In this document: one piece after another, positions 1 through 10,590 of the stretch
Numbering within the stretch: position 1 is the first letter of the stretch
Layout: every line of letters starts with the position of its first letter
Assembly (NCBI GenBank): GCA_009760885.1
Contig: CM019715.1
Coordinates: forward strand, 23,029,642 to 23,093,641
From: Achatina immaculata
Lineage: Eukaryota; Mollusca; Gastropoda; Stylommatophora; Achatinidae
Direction: 5' to 3'
Length of the DNA stretch: 64,000 bases
Translations under genes and position numbers: made by a program
Notes under the pieces: model-generated
What the model saw: only the letters and a program-made list of their open reading frames with translations
What the model was told of the DNA's origin: nothing
Databases searched by the model: none

Positions 1-1557
1 CATTTTCTGAAGAGCGATAGATGTCCTCCTTTTAATTTCCCTCATTGTATCTCCATTATTAGTTAGTAGTGATCCAAGATATTAAAAACTCTCCACTTCT
101 TCCAATTTTTCCTCATTTATATATATTTCTGACAGTAATTATTGAGGAAAGACGCTGGCGATGGTTGGGACATGTGCTCCGAATGACTGACAACTCACTA
201 CCAAAAATAGCACTAAGATGGACACCACAGGGGAACAGAAGTAAGGGTAGACCAAAAGAGACATGGAGAAGAACAACAGAGAGGATGTTGAGCAATAGAG
301 GGCTCACCTGGGCAAGAGCAGAAAAAAGGCAAAGGACAGGCATTTGTGGAAAACCCTTGCGGAAGCCCCATGTGCCCTGGGCACTTAAGGTTCAGAGAGA
401 GATATATATTTCAGCTGCCTTGTTTTTTTTGTTTTTTTGTTTTGTCAGTTGTCATCAATTTAGTTTTCTTTGCATTAAGATAGAGGTTCTGCTCTTCGCT
501 GTTCTTACGGATTGACATAATTAGTTTTTCCATTCCTTTTTGTGTTGTGGACAGTAACACTGTGTCATCAGCATATCTAATCTCTGGTATTTCATAACCT
601 CTAATTGTTATGGCATTGTAATATTCTTTGTCTACATCTTCTCTAACATTCCTCATTATATTTTCAGTACACAAGTTAAATAAGTAGGGTGACAATATGC
701 ACCCCTGACGGGCCCCTTGTTTTATGTCAAACCAAGTTGTTGTTTCACCATTTATTCTTACTGCTGCTTGTTGGTCTAGATACAGCAGTGATGTTAATTG
801 TATCAAATGTGTTAGAAATCCCATTTTTTCCATTATTTCCCAAAGTTTCTGGTGTTGTACACAATCAAATGCCTTTGAGTAGTTTATAAAGGATAAATAT
901 AGATTCACATTAAACTCTCTGCATTTCTCTATTATTAATCTTAGATTGAATATATGGTCTCTTGATCCTCTTCCTTGCCTGAAACCAGGTTGGACCATAT
1001 TGACTTCTTCTTCTATTTTCTGTCGAAGTCTACCCATTATGATTTTTAACAGAATTTTACTGGCATGACTAATCAGGGCAACAGTTATGTAGTTTGTGCA
1101 TAATTTCAGGTTACCCTTTTTTGGCAGTGGTATGAAAACAGTTCTTTTCCATTCTTTTGGCCAAATACCTGAATGCCATATCTTTTTGCGCAGTGCTTGA
1201 TAGATTGTTGCACACTCCTTTCCTCCTGCTTTAATAAATTCGGTTGTTATCTCATCACATCCTAGTGATTTACCATTTTTCAGATTCTTTATTGCCCATA
1301 AAACTTCTATTGTCGGTTCGGGTTCTTTCTCCTCCAATAATAATTCACACTGTTGATTTCTACTTTCACAGTCGGTTGTTTCATACATTCCTTTGCAATA
1401 TTCCTTCCATCTTTCTAGAATTTCCTCTGTCTCTGTCAAGGTATTCCCCATCTCATCACAAATTACATTTAGCTTAGGTGTGACATTTCTCGTCAATGTC
1501 TTCATTTCTTTAAACATTTCACTATCTCTTCCACACTTCTGGTGTTCTTCTATTCTT
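1..1557 (-). pseudogene. Reverse transcriptase of LINE family A, broken
   Basis: Reading leftwards from about 1557, RT blocks appear in order: the linker with a conserved KNGKSLGCDEITTEF-type finger region, a palm block A that reads FINYSKAFD where active relatives have F-x-D-Y-x-KAFD, block B QGARQGCILSP, and block C RYADDT near 590-560. The first catalytic aspartate of block A is therefore asparagine in this copy. After block C the frame runs to KKTKLMTTD and is lost in expanded T tracts at about 421-445, where the related copy at 8470-8500 has no such expansion. The C-terminal part then continues at 1-129, on the far side of a nested insertion. The protein would have copied its own RNA at the nick; this copy cannot. 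Confidence 0.85.
130..401 (+). mobile_element. Nested LINE 3' tail inserted into family A, with 11-bp target-site duplication
   Basis: Comparing positions 1-515 with the uninterrupted sister copy at 8340-8560 shows that 130-401 is extra DNA. It is flanked by perfect direct repeats ATATATATTTC at 119-129 and 402-412, as expected of target-primed insertion. The insert reads on the plus strand as the C-terminal tail of another LINE, with RRWRWLGHVLRM, then ALRWTPQGNRSKGRPKETWRR in broken form, a layout found at the end of many invertebrate endonuclease-RT proteins. It is a 5'-truncated, non-functional copy and younger than the element it sits in. Confidence 0.85.
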
Positions 1558-2837
1558 TCACAACAATTTTGTATGTATTGTTTTTTTGCCTTTTCTTATG
1601 TTTCTTCGTACTTCTTTTGTTAAAGTTTTATATTTCTCTTTGTTGTTGTTTGTCACTTTCCATTGCGTCTTCATTTCTCTACGTTGTTTTATCAGTTCTA
1701 GTGTACCTGCTGTAATCCATCCATTCTTTTGTGTTTTCTTTACTGGAACCATGTCTTTAGCTGTTGTTATTAAGATATCTTTGGCCTGCGTAGCCAATTC
1801 ATCTGGTGTCATCTCCTCCTGTACAGCCATCAGGATTTCGAAACGGTTCTTCACTTCTATACCGTACTGTTCTGGTATATCTGTAAGATCAAAGCGGAGT
1901 GGTCTTGATCCTGTAACTGTCTTTTTTATCTTTATCTTCATGTCTGCTATTAATAACTCATGGTCCGTGTCACAATCAGCACCTGGTAAAGTTTTTGCTG
2001 ATGTTATACTTGACCTCCACCTTCTTTGCACTAAAATGTAATCCATTTGATTCCTGGTTTTACCATCAGGTGATGTCCATGTGTGAAGTCTTCTTGGATG
2101 TTGTTTAAAAAGTGTGTTAGCGATCATTAGCTCATTTTCCATGCAAAACGCCATTAGATTGTCACCTGCCTCATTTCTATGTCCTATGCTAAATTTCCCT
2201 ACAACATGCCCTTCATGTTCTGCTCTTTCTGTACAAATCTTTGCATTAAAATCACCCATTATTAATATAATATCATTTTTCCGTACCTGGTCTATTGTCG
2301 TTTGCAGCGTGTTATAAAAGTTTGCAGCGTGTTATAAAAGTTTTCTACTTCCTCTTCTTCTGCTGCTGATGTAGGTGCACATATCTGGATGATTGTTACA
2401 TTTCTGGGAATGCCCTTAAGTCCGATTGTGAGGATTCTATCATTTACTGGATTGTAGCCTAGTAATGCTTTTGATGTTGATTTGTCCAAATAAAAAGCCA
2501 CTCCATTCTTTCCTCCTACTTCTCCACCAGAGTATATAAAGATATTATCATTCTCGCTCTTAAAGTGTCCTGATCCTTTCCATCGATGTTCGCAGTTTCC
2601 CAAAATGTGTATCCCCGTTCTTTTCATCTCGTCACTTATTACTTGATATTTTCCCTCATACATACTTCTTACATTCCATGTTCCTACTCTTATTTTTCTT
2701 TTTAGTTTGATGCAGTGGTTTTTCTTTGGTAACACCGTCAGGATTTTGTCCATCATCACAATTACTAGTACTGACCTCTGTCTCACGCTCTTCTCCAGTG
2801 TTAAAATTAGATCTATCTGGCCTGGGGGACTCACCAC
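1558..2837 (-). pseudogene. APE-type endonuclease of LINE family A, broken
   Basis: The frame from 2837 to 2292 holds the N-terminal half (VGTWNVRSM, the nucleotide around the first catalytic Asn; ILGNCEHRWKG; GVAFYLD). The frame from 2259 to 1558 holds the second half (MGDFNAKI, the Asp/Asn pair; RNQMDYILV; GADCDTDHELL, the terminal Asp-His motif). The two halves are split by a perfect 20-bp tandem duplication at about 2301-2340 (unit GCAGCGTGTTATAAAAGTTT), which is not a multiple of three. A second shift in an A tract at about 1590 separates this segment from the RT. The enzyme nicks target DNA to prime reverse transcription. The order of catalytic motifs is intact, the reading frame is not. 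Confidence 0.85.
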
Positions 2838-2913
2838 CAGATCTTTTTCCTATTTGACTTTCCATGATTGCTGTTTGGGTTTCTTGGTATATTTCCAGAA
2901 GATAGTTTACCAT
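2656..2913 (-). CDS. Short upstream reading frame of LINE family A (possible ORF1 remnant)
   Basis: An 85-residue frame opens with ATG at the end of the element's 5' leader and overlaps the start of the endonuclease frame by about 180 bases in another phase. It is hydrophilic and rich in Glu, Gln, Lys and Ser, with no zinc knuckle or coiled coil that I can see. Some RTE elements carry a small poorly conserved ORF1 just ahead of, or overlapping, ORF2; position and overlap fit that. It could equally be chance, or the true N-terminus of the endonuclease protein after a frameshift. No function is claimed. Confidence 0.35.
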   Translation of the reverse strand: MVNYLLEIYQETQTAIMESQIGKRSGGESPRPDRSNFNTGEERETEVSTSNCDDGQNPDGVTKEKPLHQTKKKNKSRNMECKKYV

Positions 2914-3190
2914 TGCTTTCCTTCCGGGCAGTGACTGTATTAGTCATTGATCGTAGCCATTGTCCCTACATTGAGATCATCTGCCTACCATCATAGAATG
3001 GTGACCATAACCAACTTTATCTGTTGGCTGCTCTCCCACTCCATCCACCATCTGCTCCCATGGCTTCACGTCACCCTGATCGGGGGGCTATACGGGTACT
3101 CCACCTTGCCCAAGGGTGTCCCGTAGACTGACGGAGGTAAGGAGGCGTCTTACTTCACCTTTGATAGGGGATACCCCTACCCCGCTAACC

Positions 3191-4330
3191 ATATCATGCA
3201 CATACATGATGTATATTCTTCATCATGGTGAAAAGTGAACGATTTATTTCTCTCAACAGTACACCTACAGTACACATATGAATTATCACGACGTAAACGT
3301 GAGCGACCACATAACTACATAGTTTAACAGTTACCGGCATTACCCACTAAGACTTCGCTCAGACAAAACTTACAATTACTACATAAAAACTTACAATTAC
3401 TACATAAAAACTTACAATTACTACATAAAAACCTATGAGGTGGAGCTCATATCCTGAACAAAATGTTGCTTATCACAACCACAACAAATGTCCAAAAAAA
3501 AAAAAGGAACATTTCACAATTTAAAATTCCATTCATCCCCGAAAAACAAGACTCCCCGCCACCCGGCCAAAATCTCCAAAACAACTGACCATAATCACAC
3601 ACCCGAAACTGGAAACTACCCATAAACTCAGAGACAGTGGAGCCATCCGCTTCAGACGGGCCGTACGCCACCGGCTAAAACTGCGCACTCCACGGTCTTG
3701 TCGTTCTCAGGGGCGGAGCCAGGCTATTTTTGCGCCTTAGGCAAGGCTATTTTCAACCACCCACCCTACCCAGTAAAAAAAAATCTCAACTTCAGTTTTT
3801 TTTTAAGGAAACAAAAACAAAACAAAACAAAAATAAAAACAACCCAAAAGCACACAATTTCAGATGGATAAACTGTATGACAAGTATAGTTCTTCGTGTA
3901 TGTTTTATTTGGTTTCTGTGAGGATGTTTCAGAAAAAAAAAACAACCCAAAAAACCTCCGCTTCTTTAATCCTCTTCTTCATTTTTTCTGCCTTCATTTA
4001 GGGTATCACCTCCAAGGGTCCATTCTTTCTAAATCAGTATTAGTTTAGTAAGATTTTTTTTAAAGTAAAAATAGAGAAGAAACAGGGAAAAAATGAATGC
4101 ATTTTCAGAAGAAAACGAAAGATTCAGATAATGCTTAAACATGTCAAAAGCGTCAAAGAAGTGCTAGAGTTTCATGTTTTCTTTTCTTACTCGTTGTATG
4201 CTCAGCCTTACAAAGCAAACGATCATGGTTCTCTGTCTTGTGTTGTCCTTGGTGTTTGTGATCATTTCAAATCCTTATCTTTTCCCATGCCACTTGAACA
4301 GTCCACTGATATACTTTATATATATATATA
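3191..4330. other. Unassigned stretch with a small 21-bp array
   Basis: No coding exon or recognisable element was found. It includes the 21-bp array at 3364-3426, A-rich low-complexity runs (3493-3505, 3775-3850, 3937-3955) and a short motif at 3710 that resembles a hAT terminus but has no partner. Short open frames here have no recognisable protein content. Confidence 0.4.
3364..3426. repeat. Tandem repeat, 3 copies of 21 bp
   Basis: Three consecutive copies of a unit read as AAAACTTACAATTACTACAT plus one A, essentially identical, followed by a partial fourth. It is AT-rich and non-coding. Confidence 0.9.
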
Positions 4331-4334
4331 TTGT

Positions 4335-4500
4335 TAAGAGAGGCAATGTTAACAAGGACATTGTTAAGAGAGGCCAGCTAAGTAGGAATACCATCCCTTG
4401 ATGATGTTGAAAAGCTCGCCGAAAACAGGGAATCTTGGCAATCTATCATGCGAGCCCTGTGTGACGTTTAGCGGCTCGGGAAGGATGTAAGACGCAAGAT
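4335..4500 (+). mobile_element. LINE family B 3' tail, short copy
   Basis: The sequence matches the end of the longer family-B copies at 11570-11690 and 54040-54165: the GACATTGTTAAGAGAG segment, then a CTTGATGA-GTTGAAAAG run, then CATGCGAGCCCTGTGTGACG and GTAAGA. In the better copies this encodes the LINE C-terminus (RETLKRTLLRE ... MRALCDV, then stop). It is bracketed by TA-rich runs (4318-4331 and 4508-4520), which may be the target duplication or the family's TA tail. Confidence 0.75.
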
Positions 4501-4882
4501 GTGAGTGTATATATATATATGCAGTTTTTGCTGCAGTTCTGAGGAAAGCTGTAACAATAGAATGTAATCAGCATCGCTAAAGCAGTTTAATGGACGACAT
4601 TACTCTAAAGGATCATTCATTTGAGAATATGAAGTAAGATAAGGACAGAAATCACGGAATAGCAATGTAGTTTTTGTATAAGCAAAAAGCACAAGTACTG
4701 AAGTATTTATATTAAGAACTATCATGGAGTGATCTTTAAAAGTATACAAGGATTTAGATTTCTAACCTGAGGTACACAGACCATGCAGTTCTGATATAGG
4801 AAAGTTAAAGGTTCTTTGTGAAATAGTTAACATTATTAAAGTGAGCAAGAAAGAAGATTTGAGTTAAAAGACAAGACAAAAA

Positions 4883-4980
4883 CAATGATATTATCAAACA
4901 AGATAGAAGCAATGGTATTATCAAACAAAACTGAAACGATGGTATTATCAAACAAGATAGAAACAGTGGTATTAGTAAAC
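4883..4980. repeat. Tandem repeat, about 3.6 copies of 27 bp
   Basis: Successive units carry GGTATTATCAAACAA followed by GATAGAAA or ACTGAAA, with a strict 27-bp step and a few substitutions. It lies directly upstream of a family-A LINE fragment. Confidence 0.8.
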
Positions 4981-5027
4981 TAAATGAATATACCAAAATA
5001 CAACATCCTGTCAACAGGAAGACACAA

Positions 5028-5480
5028 ATAAATTCGTATACCTTGGAGCAATACTTATCGTAAGCCACAAATGAAGTCTAATTACGAATAATGAGGCAGA
5101 AGCAGCTTTTCATGATATGAAGAAGACAGTAACAAATAAGACGTTTCTAAAAGTTAGAAAAAACAGTATTACAGTGCTGAATAGAGCCAATATTGTTATA
5201 CAGCTTTTAAACTGTCACCAGCAGTTGAATGTTCATTGTTTATACTCTTTCTGTGAGACCTGGACACTTAACAAAACAGCTGAGAAACACATAAATGCAT
5301 TTGAATGTAAATGCTACAGAAGAGTTCTTCAAATGTATGGACACAAAAAAGAACAAATATATCCATACTACAAAACTTAATATCGAAGAAGGTTGGCTCT
5401 AAGTCCTATAAAAATTATTGATTGGAGTGCTGACAAGGAAAGAAGAAGAAAAACAGATTTTCTGGCATCATCAAGGGATA
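5028..5480 (+). mobile_element. LINE family A fragment (RT C-terminal region), decayed
   Basis: Plus-strand translation in shifting frames gives FVYLGAIL, then CETWTLNKTAEKHINAFECK and CYRRVLQM, which matches the same segment of the copy at 7861-8289 on the other strand (CETWTLNETAEKHINALQCK). It ends in a degenerate version of the tail region that carries the KRHDNLEK block in other copies. It is substantially more diverged than the other family-A pieces and so probably older. Confidence 0.75.
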
Positions 5481-5518
5481 TCGATAAATTATATGACGGC
5501 AATTGTTTCTATCTAGCA

Positions 5519-5671
5519 ATTAGCAAACATCTTTCTTTGTCCATCGAGAAATTAGCAAACATCTTTCTTTGTCCATCGAGAAATTAGCAAACATCTTTCT
5601 GTGTCCATCGAGCAATTAGCAAACATCTTTCTTTGTCCATCGAGAAATTAGCAAACATCTTTCTTTGTCCA
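5519..5671. repeat. Tandem repeat, 5 copies of 32 bp
   Basis: Copies start at 5519, 5551, 5583, 5615 and 5647 with the core ATTAGCAAACATCTTTCT followed by TGTCCATCGAG. The strict 32-bp step and the near identity indicate recent expansion. Confidence 0.92.
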
Positions 5672-5733
5672 AGAAAAACAACGAAAACACTTCGATCAGA
5701 AGCAGTTTCTATACTGAGGGGAAATGTAAAGTA

Positions 5734-7021
5734 CGAGGGGTGATTGATAAGTTCTCGTTATAAGCTACAAATACTTGAAACACACAGCTGGTATTAGGTG
5801 CATTTGTAGATCAGGTTAATGTAAGATTAAAAATCATGTTTCAAGAAATTAACTGCAACCAATTTTTTACAGGCTACTGAAGTGGGAAGGGTGGCAGAAA
5901 TTGAGAAAATTGATAAAATTTCTCATCGAACAGTCATTCGCTACCTCTGCATCAAAGGCTTATCATCGAAGGAGATCCAACAGGATATGGTAGAGACTCT
6001 AAGGGAAAATGCCCCTTCTTACAGCACAGTGAAGAAATGGGCAGCTCAATTCAAACATAGAAGGGAGAGTTTGGAAGATGATCCCCGTCCAGGAAGACCA
6101 AGAACGGTAACCACCAATGAAATCACCGGCAGAATCCATGACATGATAATGGAGGATCGACGACTAACTGAGCGGTACATTGCTACTGAGTTGGGGATCT
6201 CCCAGGAACGTGTTCATGCCATTATTCACAATGATCTTCAAATGACAAAGGTCTCTGCTCGATGGTCCTGAAATTTCTTGGAGATGATCACAAACGACAG
6301 CGTCTCAATATGTCAAGAGACAATCTTGTCCATTTTTCTGCAGATCCTGAAACGTTTCTTCAGCAATTTGTGATTATGGATGAGACTTGGGTTCATTATT
6401 TTCAACCAGAAACCAAAGAACAGTCAAAGCAGTGGAAACATCATGGATCCCCACCTCCAAAGAAAGCAAGGGTGGTTCTATCTGCAGGCAAAATGGTGGC
6501 TTCCATCTTTTGGGATTCAGGAAGTGCGCTTTTGGTAGACTATCTCTAAAAGGGCAGAACGGTCACTGGGGCCTATTACGCTGATCTTGTGAAGCAACTG
6601 CGGGTCAAACTGAAGGAAAAGCATCGAGGGAAATTGGCGAGAGGAGTCATCTTTCAGCAAGACAATGCTCCAGTTCACAAGTCGGCGGTGGCAATGGCTG
6701 ACATTCATGAATGCGGCTTCCAGCTTCTTGAACATCCTCCTTATTCCCAATATTTGGCCCTTCTGACTATTACCTGTTTATCAAACTCAAAAAGAAGTTC
6801 AGTGATCGCAAATTTGCTCCACATGAAGATGTCATTCATGCTGTAGACTACTTTCTACTGACACAAGATACTGACTTTTACAAAGAAGGGATCTGTATGC
6901 TCCAGGATCGCTGGACTAAGTGTATAAACTTGCAAGGGTACTATGTTGAGAAATAACCCCAAAACGTTGTCCACAAATAATCTATTGTACCTTATGCTGA
7001 GAACTTATCAGTCACCCCTCG
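5734..7021 (+). mobile_element. Mariner transposon, structurally complete (1288 bp)
   Basis: Both ends are visible. The left end CGAGGGGTGATTGATAAGTT and the right end, which in reverse complement reads CGAGGGGTGACTGATAAGTT, form terminal inverted repeats of about 28 bp. The element is bounded by TA dinucleotides at 5732-5733 and 7022-7023, the expected mariner target duplication. The length of about 1.3 kb is normal for the family. It carries one transposase gene, now inactive. Confidence 0.95.
5882..6955 (+). pseudogene. Mariner transposase (D,D34D), inactivated
   Basis: The N-terminal third is a helix-turn-helix DNA-binding region (YLCIKGLSSKEIQQDM, then YSTVKKWAAQF and the linker DPRPGRPRT). 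The catalytic core shows the first Asp in IMDETWVHYF, the second in FQQDNAPVH, and the third in the PYSQYLAPSDYY-type block, exactly 34 residues after the second, which defines classical mariner. Three lesions kill it: a one-base loss after ARW at about 6264, an in-frame TAA at 6547-6549 and a one-base loss at about 6756 just before the third Asp. No initiating ATG is visible in frame at the start. It would have cut and pasted the surrounding element through the inverted repeats. Confidence 0.92.
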
Positions 7022-7023
7022 TA

Positions 7024-7825
7024 GTATACTGCTTGACCAGTGTGATACACAACAACACTAAGCGGTAACTGCTAAAGAAGTACTTCGCAATTGTGAGAAC
7101 AGCTGAGCCCGGTAGCAACTGGATTAATTTGTTTTCTCCACCGCAAATGATTATATCTGAGAAAATGTAATGTGTAAATAAGAACAGACACATTTCAACA
7201 GTTTGAGAACTACTGGACATCCAATTGGTAACAGGAAAAACACGTGTTTATTATGGAGAGAATGAGTGATGATAAGTGAGGATGAGAAAAAAATAGCATA
7301 TAACAAATGAACAGACAGCTCCTCTCCCCGGGCAAGAGCTACGTTTGCCGTATAGGGAGGAGTGTATCACTCTCACTTCAAAGAGATCACCAGAACATTC
7401 AACATGACTTCACTTATAGTTTCAATGAAAGTTTCCATGGATTCACAAGAAAAACATCACATCACATATCGAACTTTACAAGTCCTACTAAAACTCAAAA
7501 GAGAACTATTTCACATTCTTAAGTTTACATCCCTACGTTAGACAACTGTAGCAACATCAAAAACGCTACATGGATCCATGAAAAAACTAACTCAACGTTC
7601 ACATCATTCTAATGCTATCATAAGTTCAGCTAACAATTCATAAACTCATCCTAATCAATTTCAATGATAAAAACTCTCTTAATGACAATCACATAATAAT
7701 CTCACAGAATGACCCTCGTTACCTAAAACTTCAGTGCTTAAATATCATCTGCCATTTCTACTTTCCTTTTGTTCGTGAACATTCCTTCGCGAGAAAGTCT
7801 ATACTTCATGAAATCGTCTCTTTAC
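7024..7825. other. Unassigned stretch
   Basis: No coding or mobile-element signal was recognised on either strand; the open frames at 7008-7220 and 7307-7522 look like chance. It is flanked by the mariner right end and by a family-A LINE copy. Confidence 0.4.
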
Positions 7826-7835
7826 AGACCTTGGA

Positions 7836-8561
7836 CTTTTCATTCATTCATTTGCATGTCCTATGTGGAACTTTGCCTCCCTAACAGCACTCCTGTAGGC
7901 CTCTCGGTTGTGAGCAAGATGGCCTGCTGCTGATGCATCCATTTGCAGATCATCAACGATGTCTTGCAGCCATCTTCGCCTTGGTCTTCCTCTCTTTTTC
8001 CCATTATGTACCCTTCCAAGACCGTTTTCTCTAGATTATCATGACGTTTAATATGTCCAAAATATTTCAGTTTTCTCTGTTTAATACACTTTACTAGCCA
8101 TCCTTCTTCAATATTAAGTTCTTGTAGTATAAATATATTTGTTCTTTTTTGTGCCCATGATATTTGAAGAACTTTTCTGTAGCATTTACACTGTAAGGCA
8201 TTTATGTGTTTCTCAGCTGTTTCATTAAGTGTCCAGGTCTCACAGGTATATGTTGCGATGGGAAAAATGCATGTCCTTAAAAATCTCATTTTGGTAGTTC
8301 TGTCTGTTCCTCTCTACAGATTCTTTAGTTATTTTACATTTTTGAAGAGCGATAGATGTCCTCCTTTTAATTTCTCTCATTGTATCTCCATTATTAGTTA
8401 GTAGTGATCCAAGATATTCAAAACTCTCCACCTCTTCCAATTTTTCCTCATTGATACATATTTCAGCTGCCTTGTTTGTTTTGTCAGTTGTCATCAATTT
8501 AGTTTTCTTCGCATTAAGACAGAGGTTTTGCTCTTGGCTGTTCTTACGGACTAACATAATT
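7836..8561 (-). mobile_element. LINE family A, 5'-truncated copy with 10-bp target-site duplication
   Basis: Perfect direct repeats AGACCTTGGA at 7826-7835 and 8562-8571 bracket this 726-bp insertion. The minus strand carries the RT C-terminal half: LCLNAKKTKLMTTDKT, EEVESFEYLGSLL, EIKRRTSIALQK, then after a frameshift CETWTLNETAEKH, LKYFGHIKRHDNLEKT and the terminal block up to the ATGA-type repeats at 7839-7851. This copy is the best reference in the window for the family-A C-terminus and shows the intact sequence at the site where the copy at 1-515 is interrupted. It has no endonuclease and cannot move itself. Confidence 0.92.
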
Positions 8562-8571
8562 AGACCTTGGA

Positions 8572-8823
8572 TTAGTCTCTCAAAAACAACCTAAATTTAG
8601 TTAGCTATAAAAACATGTCCAGAGAAAGTTCAATAAAAGACATCAAAATCTCCAAAAATGACGTTCAATGAAAAACTGCACATTACAAATTTTCATAAAA
8701 GTTGTCAGGAAAGTTGTCGTGATCCCCTGTGATTTTTCAAGGTCCCTAACTGAGCTTTTCCAGACCCTCTACGTCATAAATAATTGGTCAGAATACTAAA
8801 ACTAACACAGATTTTATCCCTTA
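8572..8823. other. Unassigned spacer
   Basis: AT-rich sequence between two family-A LINE insertions; no feature was recognised. Confidence 0.4.
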
Positions 8824-8833
8824 GATAGTATAC

Positions 8834-9026
8834 CGTCTTGGAAGGGTACATAATGGGAAAAAGAAAGAGAGGAAGACCAAGGCGAAGACGGCTGCAAGAC
8901 ATTGTTGATGATCTGCAAATGGACTCATCAGCAGCAGGCCATCTTGCTCACAACCGAGAGACCTACAGAAGTGCTGTTAGGGAGGCAAAGTTCCTTAAGG
9001 GACATGCAAACGAATGAATGAATGAG
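8834..9026 (+). mobile_element. LINE family A 3' tail, very short copy
   Basis: It encodes, on the plus strand, the family-A terminus: GYIMGKRKRGRPRRR-type block, LQDIVDDLQMD, HLAHNRETYRSAVREAKF and a tail of GAAT repeats at 9012-9024. Near-perfect direct repeats GATAGTATAC (8824-8833) and GATAATATAC (9027-9036) flank it, consistent with a target-site duplication carrying one later substitution. Only the last 190 bases of the element were copied. Confidence 0.88.
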
Positions 9027-9056
9027 GATAATATACTGTCACAAATGATTATCTGT

Positions 9057-9262
9057 CAAAATTTGAAGTTTGCTAGTGTAGACACAAAGGTGTATTTGTA
9101 AGAGTTTCAAAATTTGAAGTTTGTTAGTGTAGACACAAAGGTGTATTTGTAAGAGTTTCAAAATTTGAAGTTTGTTAGTATAGACACAAAGGTGTATTTG
9201 TAAGAGTTTCAAAATTTGAAGTTTGTTAGTGTAGACACAAAGGTGTATTTGTAAGAGTTTCA
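9057..9262. repeat. Tandem repeat, 4 copies of 51 bp
   Basis: Four units with a strict 51-bp step, each with TTTGAAGTTTG, GTAGACACAAAGGTG and TATTTGTAAGAGTTT. Differences are limited to single substitutions. The array abuts the 68-bp minisatellite. Confidence 0.93.
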
Positions 9263-10590
9263 GACGGAAAGTTGAACTGCTGACTCTAGCAACACTGCTT
9301 CAAACCTCTTATGTTGTATACTATAGCTCTACATTGAAGTTGAACTGCTGACTCTAGCAACATTGCTTCAAACCTCTTATGTTGTATACTATAGCTCTAC
9401 ATTGAAGTTGAACTGCTGGCTCTAGCAACATTGCTTCAAACCTCTTATGTTGTATACTATAGCTCTACATTGAAGTTGAACTGCTGGCTCTAGCAACACT
9501 GCTTCAAACCTCTTATGTTGTATACTATAGCTCTACATTGAAGTTGAACTGCTGGCTCTAGCGACACTGCTTCAAACCTCTTGTGTTGTATACTATAGCT
9601 CTACATTGAAGTTGAACTGCTGGCTCTAACAACACTGCTTCAAACCTCTTATGTTGTATACTATAGCTCTACATTGAAGTTGAACTGCTGGCTCTAACAA
9701 CACTGCTTCAAACCTCTTATGTTGTATACTATAGCTCTACATTGAAGTTGAACTGCTTTCTCTAGCGACACTGCTTCAAACCTCTTGTGTTGTATACTAT
9801 AGCTCTACATTGAAGTTGAACTGCTGGCTCTAGCAACATTGCTTAAAACCTCTTATGTTGTATACTATAGCTCTACATTGAAGTTGAACTGCTGGCTCTA
9901 GCGACACTGCTTCAAACCTCTTGTTGTATACTATAGCTCTACATTGAAGTTGAACTGCTGCTCTAGCAACACTGCTTCAAACCTCTTATGTTGTATACTA
10001 TAGCTCTACATTGAAGTTGAACTGCTGGCTCTAGCAACACTGCTTCAAACCTCTTATATTGTATACTATAGCTCTACATTGAAGTTGAACTGCTGACTCT
10101 AGCAACATTGCTTAAAACCTCTTATGTTGTATACTATAGCTCTACATTGAAGTTGAACTGCTGGCTCTAGCAACATTGCTTCAAACCTCTTATGTTGTAT
10201 ACTATAGCTCTACATTGAAGTTGAACTGCTTTCTCTAGCGACACTGCTTCAAACCTCTATTGTTGTACACTATAGCTCTACATTGAAGTTGAACTGCTGG
10301 CTCTAGCGAAACTGCTTCAAACCTCTATTGTTGTACACTATAGCTCTACATTGAAGTTGAACTGCTGGCTCTAGCAACATTACTTCAAACCTCTATTGTT
10401 GTACACTATAGCTCTACATTGAAGTTGAACTGCTGGCTCTAGCAACACTGCTTCAAACCTCTTATGTTGTATACTATAGCTCTACATTGAAGTTGAACTG
10501 CTGGCTCTAGCGACACTGCATCAAACCTCCTGTATACTATAGCTCTACATTGAAGCTGAACTGCTGGCTCTAGCAACATTGCTTCATACT
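9263..10590. repeat. Minisatellite, about 20 copies of 68 bp
   Basis: Units carry GAAGTTGAACTGCTG, CTCTAGCAACACTGCTTC, AAACCTCTTATGTTG and TACTATAGCTCTACATT. The step is 68 bp with a few 1-4 bp shorter units. Variants recur in a patterned way: three consecutive copies around 10250-10400 share TATTGTTGTACACT, and several share CTAGCGACACTG, which points to unequal exchange of blocks rather than independent mutation. No copy contains an extended reading frame. It begins with no spacer after the 51-bp array and ends in diverged half-units at about 10590. Confidence 0.95.

Larger units (their letters stand above)
1..3190 (-). mobile_element. LINE family A, RTE-like, nearly full length but 3' end off the window
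   Basis: The minus strand reads, in order, a GC-richer 5' leader (about 3190-2920), a short upstream reading frame, an APE-type endonuclease, a linker and a reverse transcriptase whose C-terminal region runs off the left edge. The order endonuclease then RT without RNase H, and phrases such as TWNVRSM, GDFNAKI, GADCDTDHELL and YADDT, are those of RTE/BovB-type elements. At least six shorter pieces of the same family occur in this window (5028, 7836, 8834, 11962, 16882, 34843), which confirms that it is a dispersed repeat. The copy is dead: two frameshifts, an expanded T tract and a nested insertion break it. The clade assignment is by motif recognition and is fairly but not fully certain. Confidence 0.85.

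Noticed and set aside
3710..3790. CAGGGGCGGAGCCAGG motif resembling a hAT transposon terminus
   Set aside because: No matching inverted end or 8-bp target duplication was found nearby; a single 16-base resemblance is not enough.
9263..10590. CRISPR-like regular repeats
   Set aside because: The 68-bp units are continuous head-to-tail copies without unique spacers; this is a minisatellite in an animal genome.
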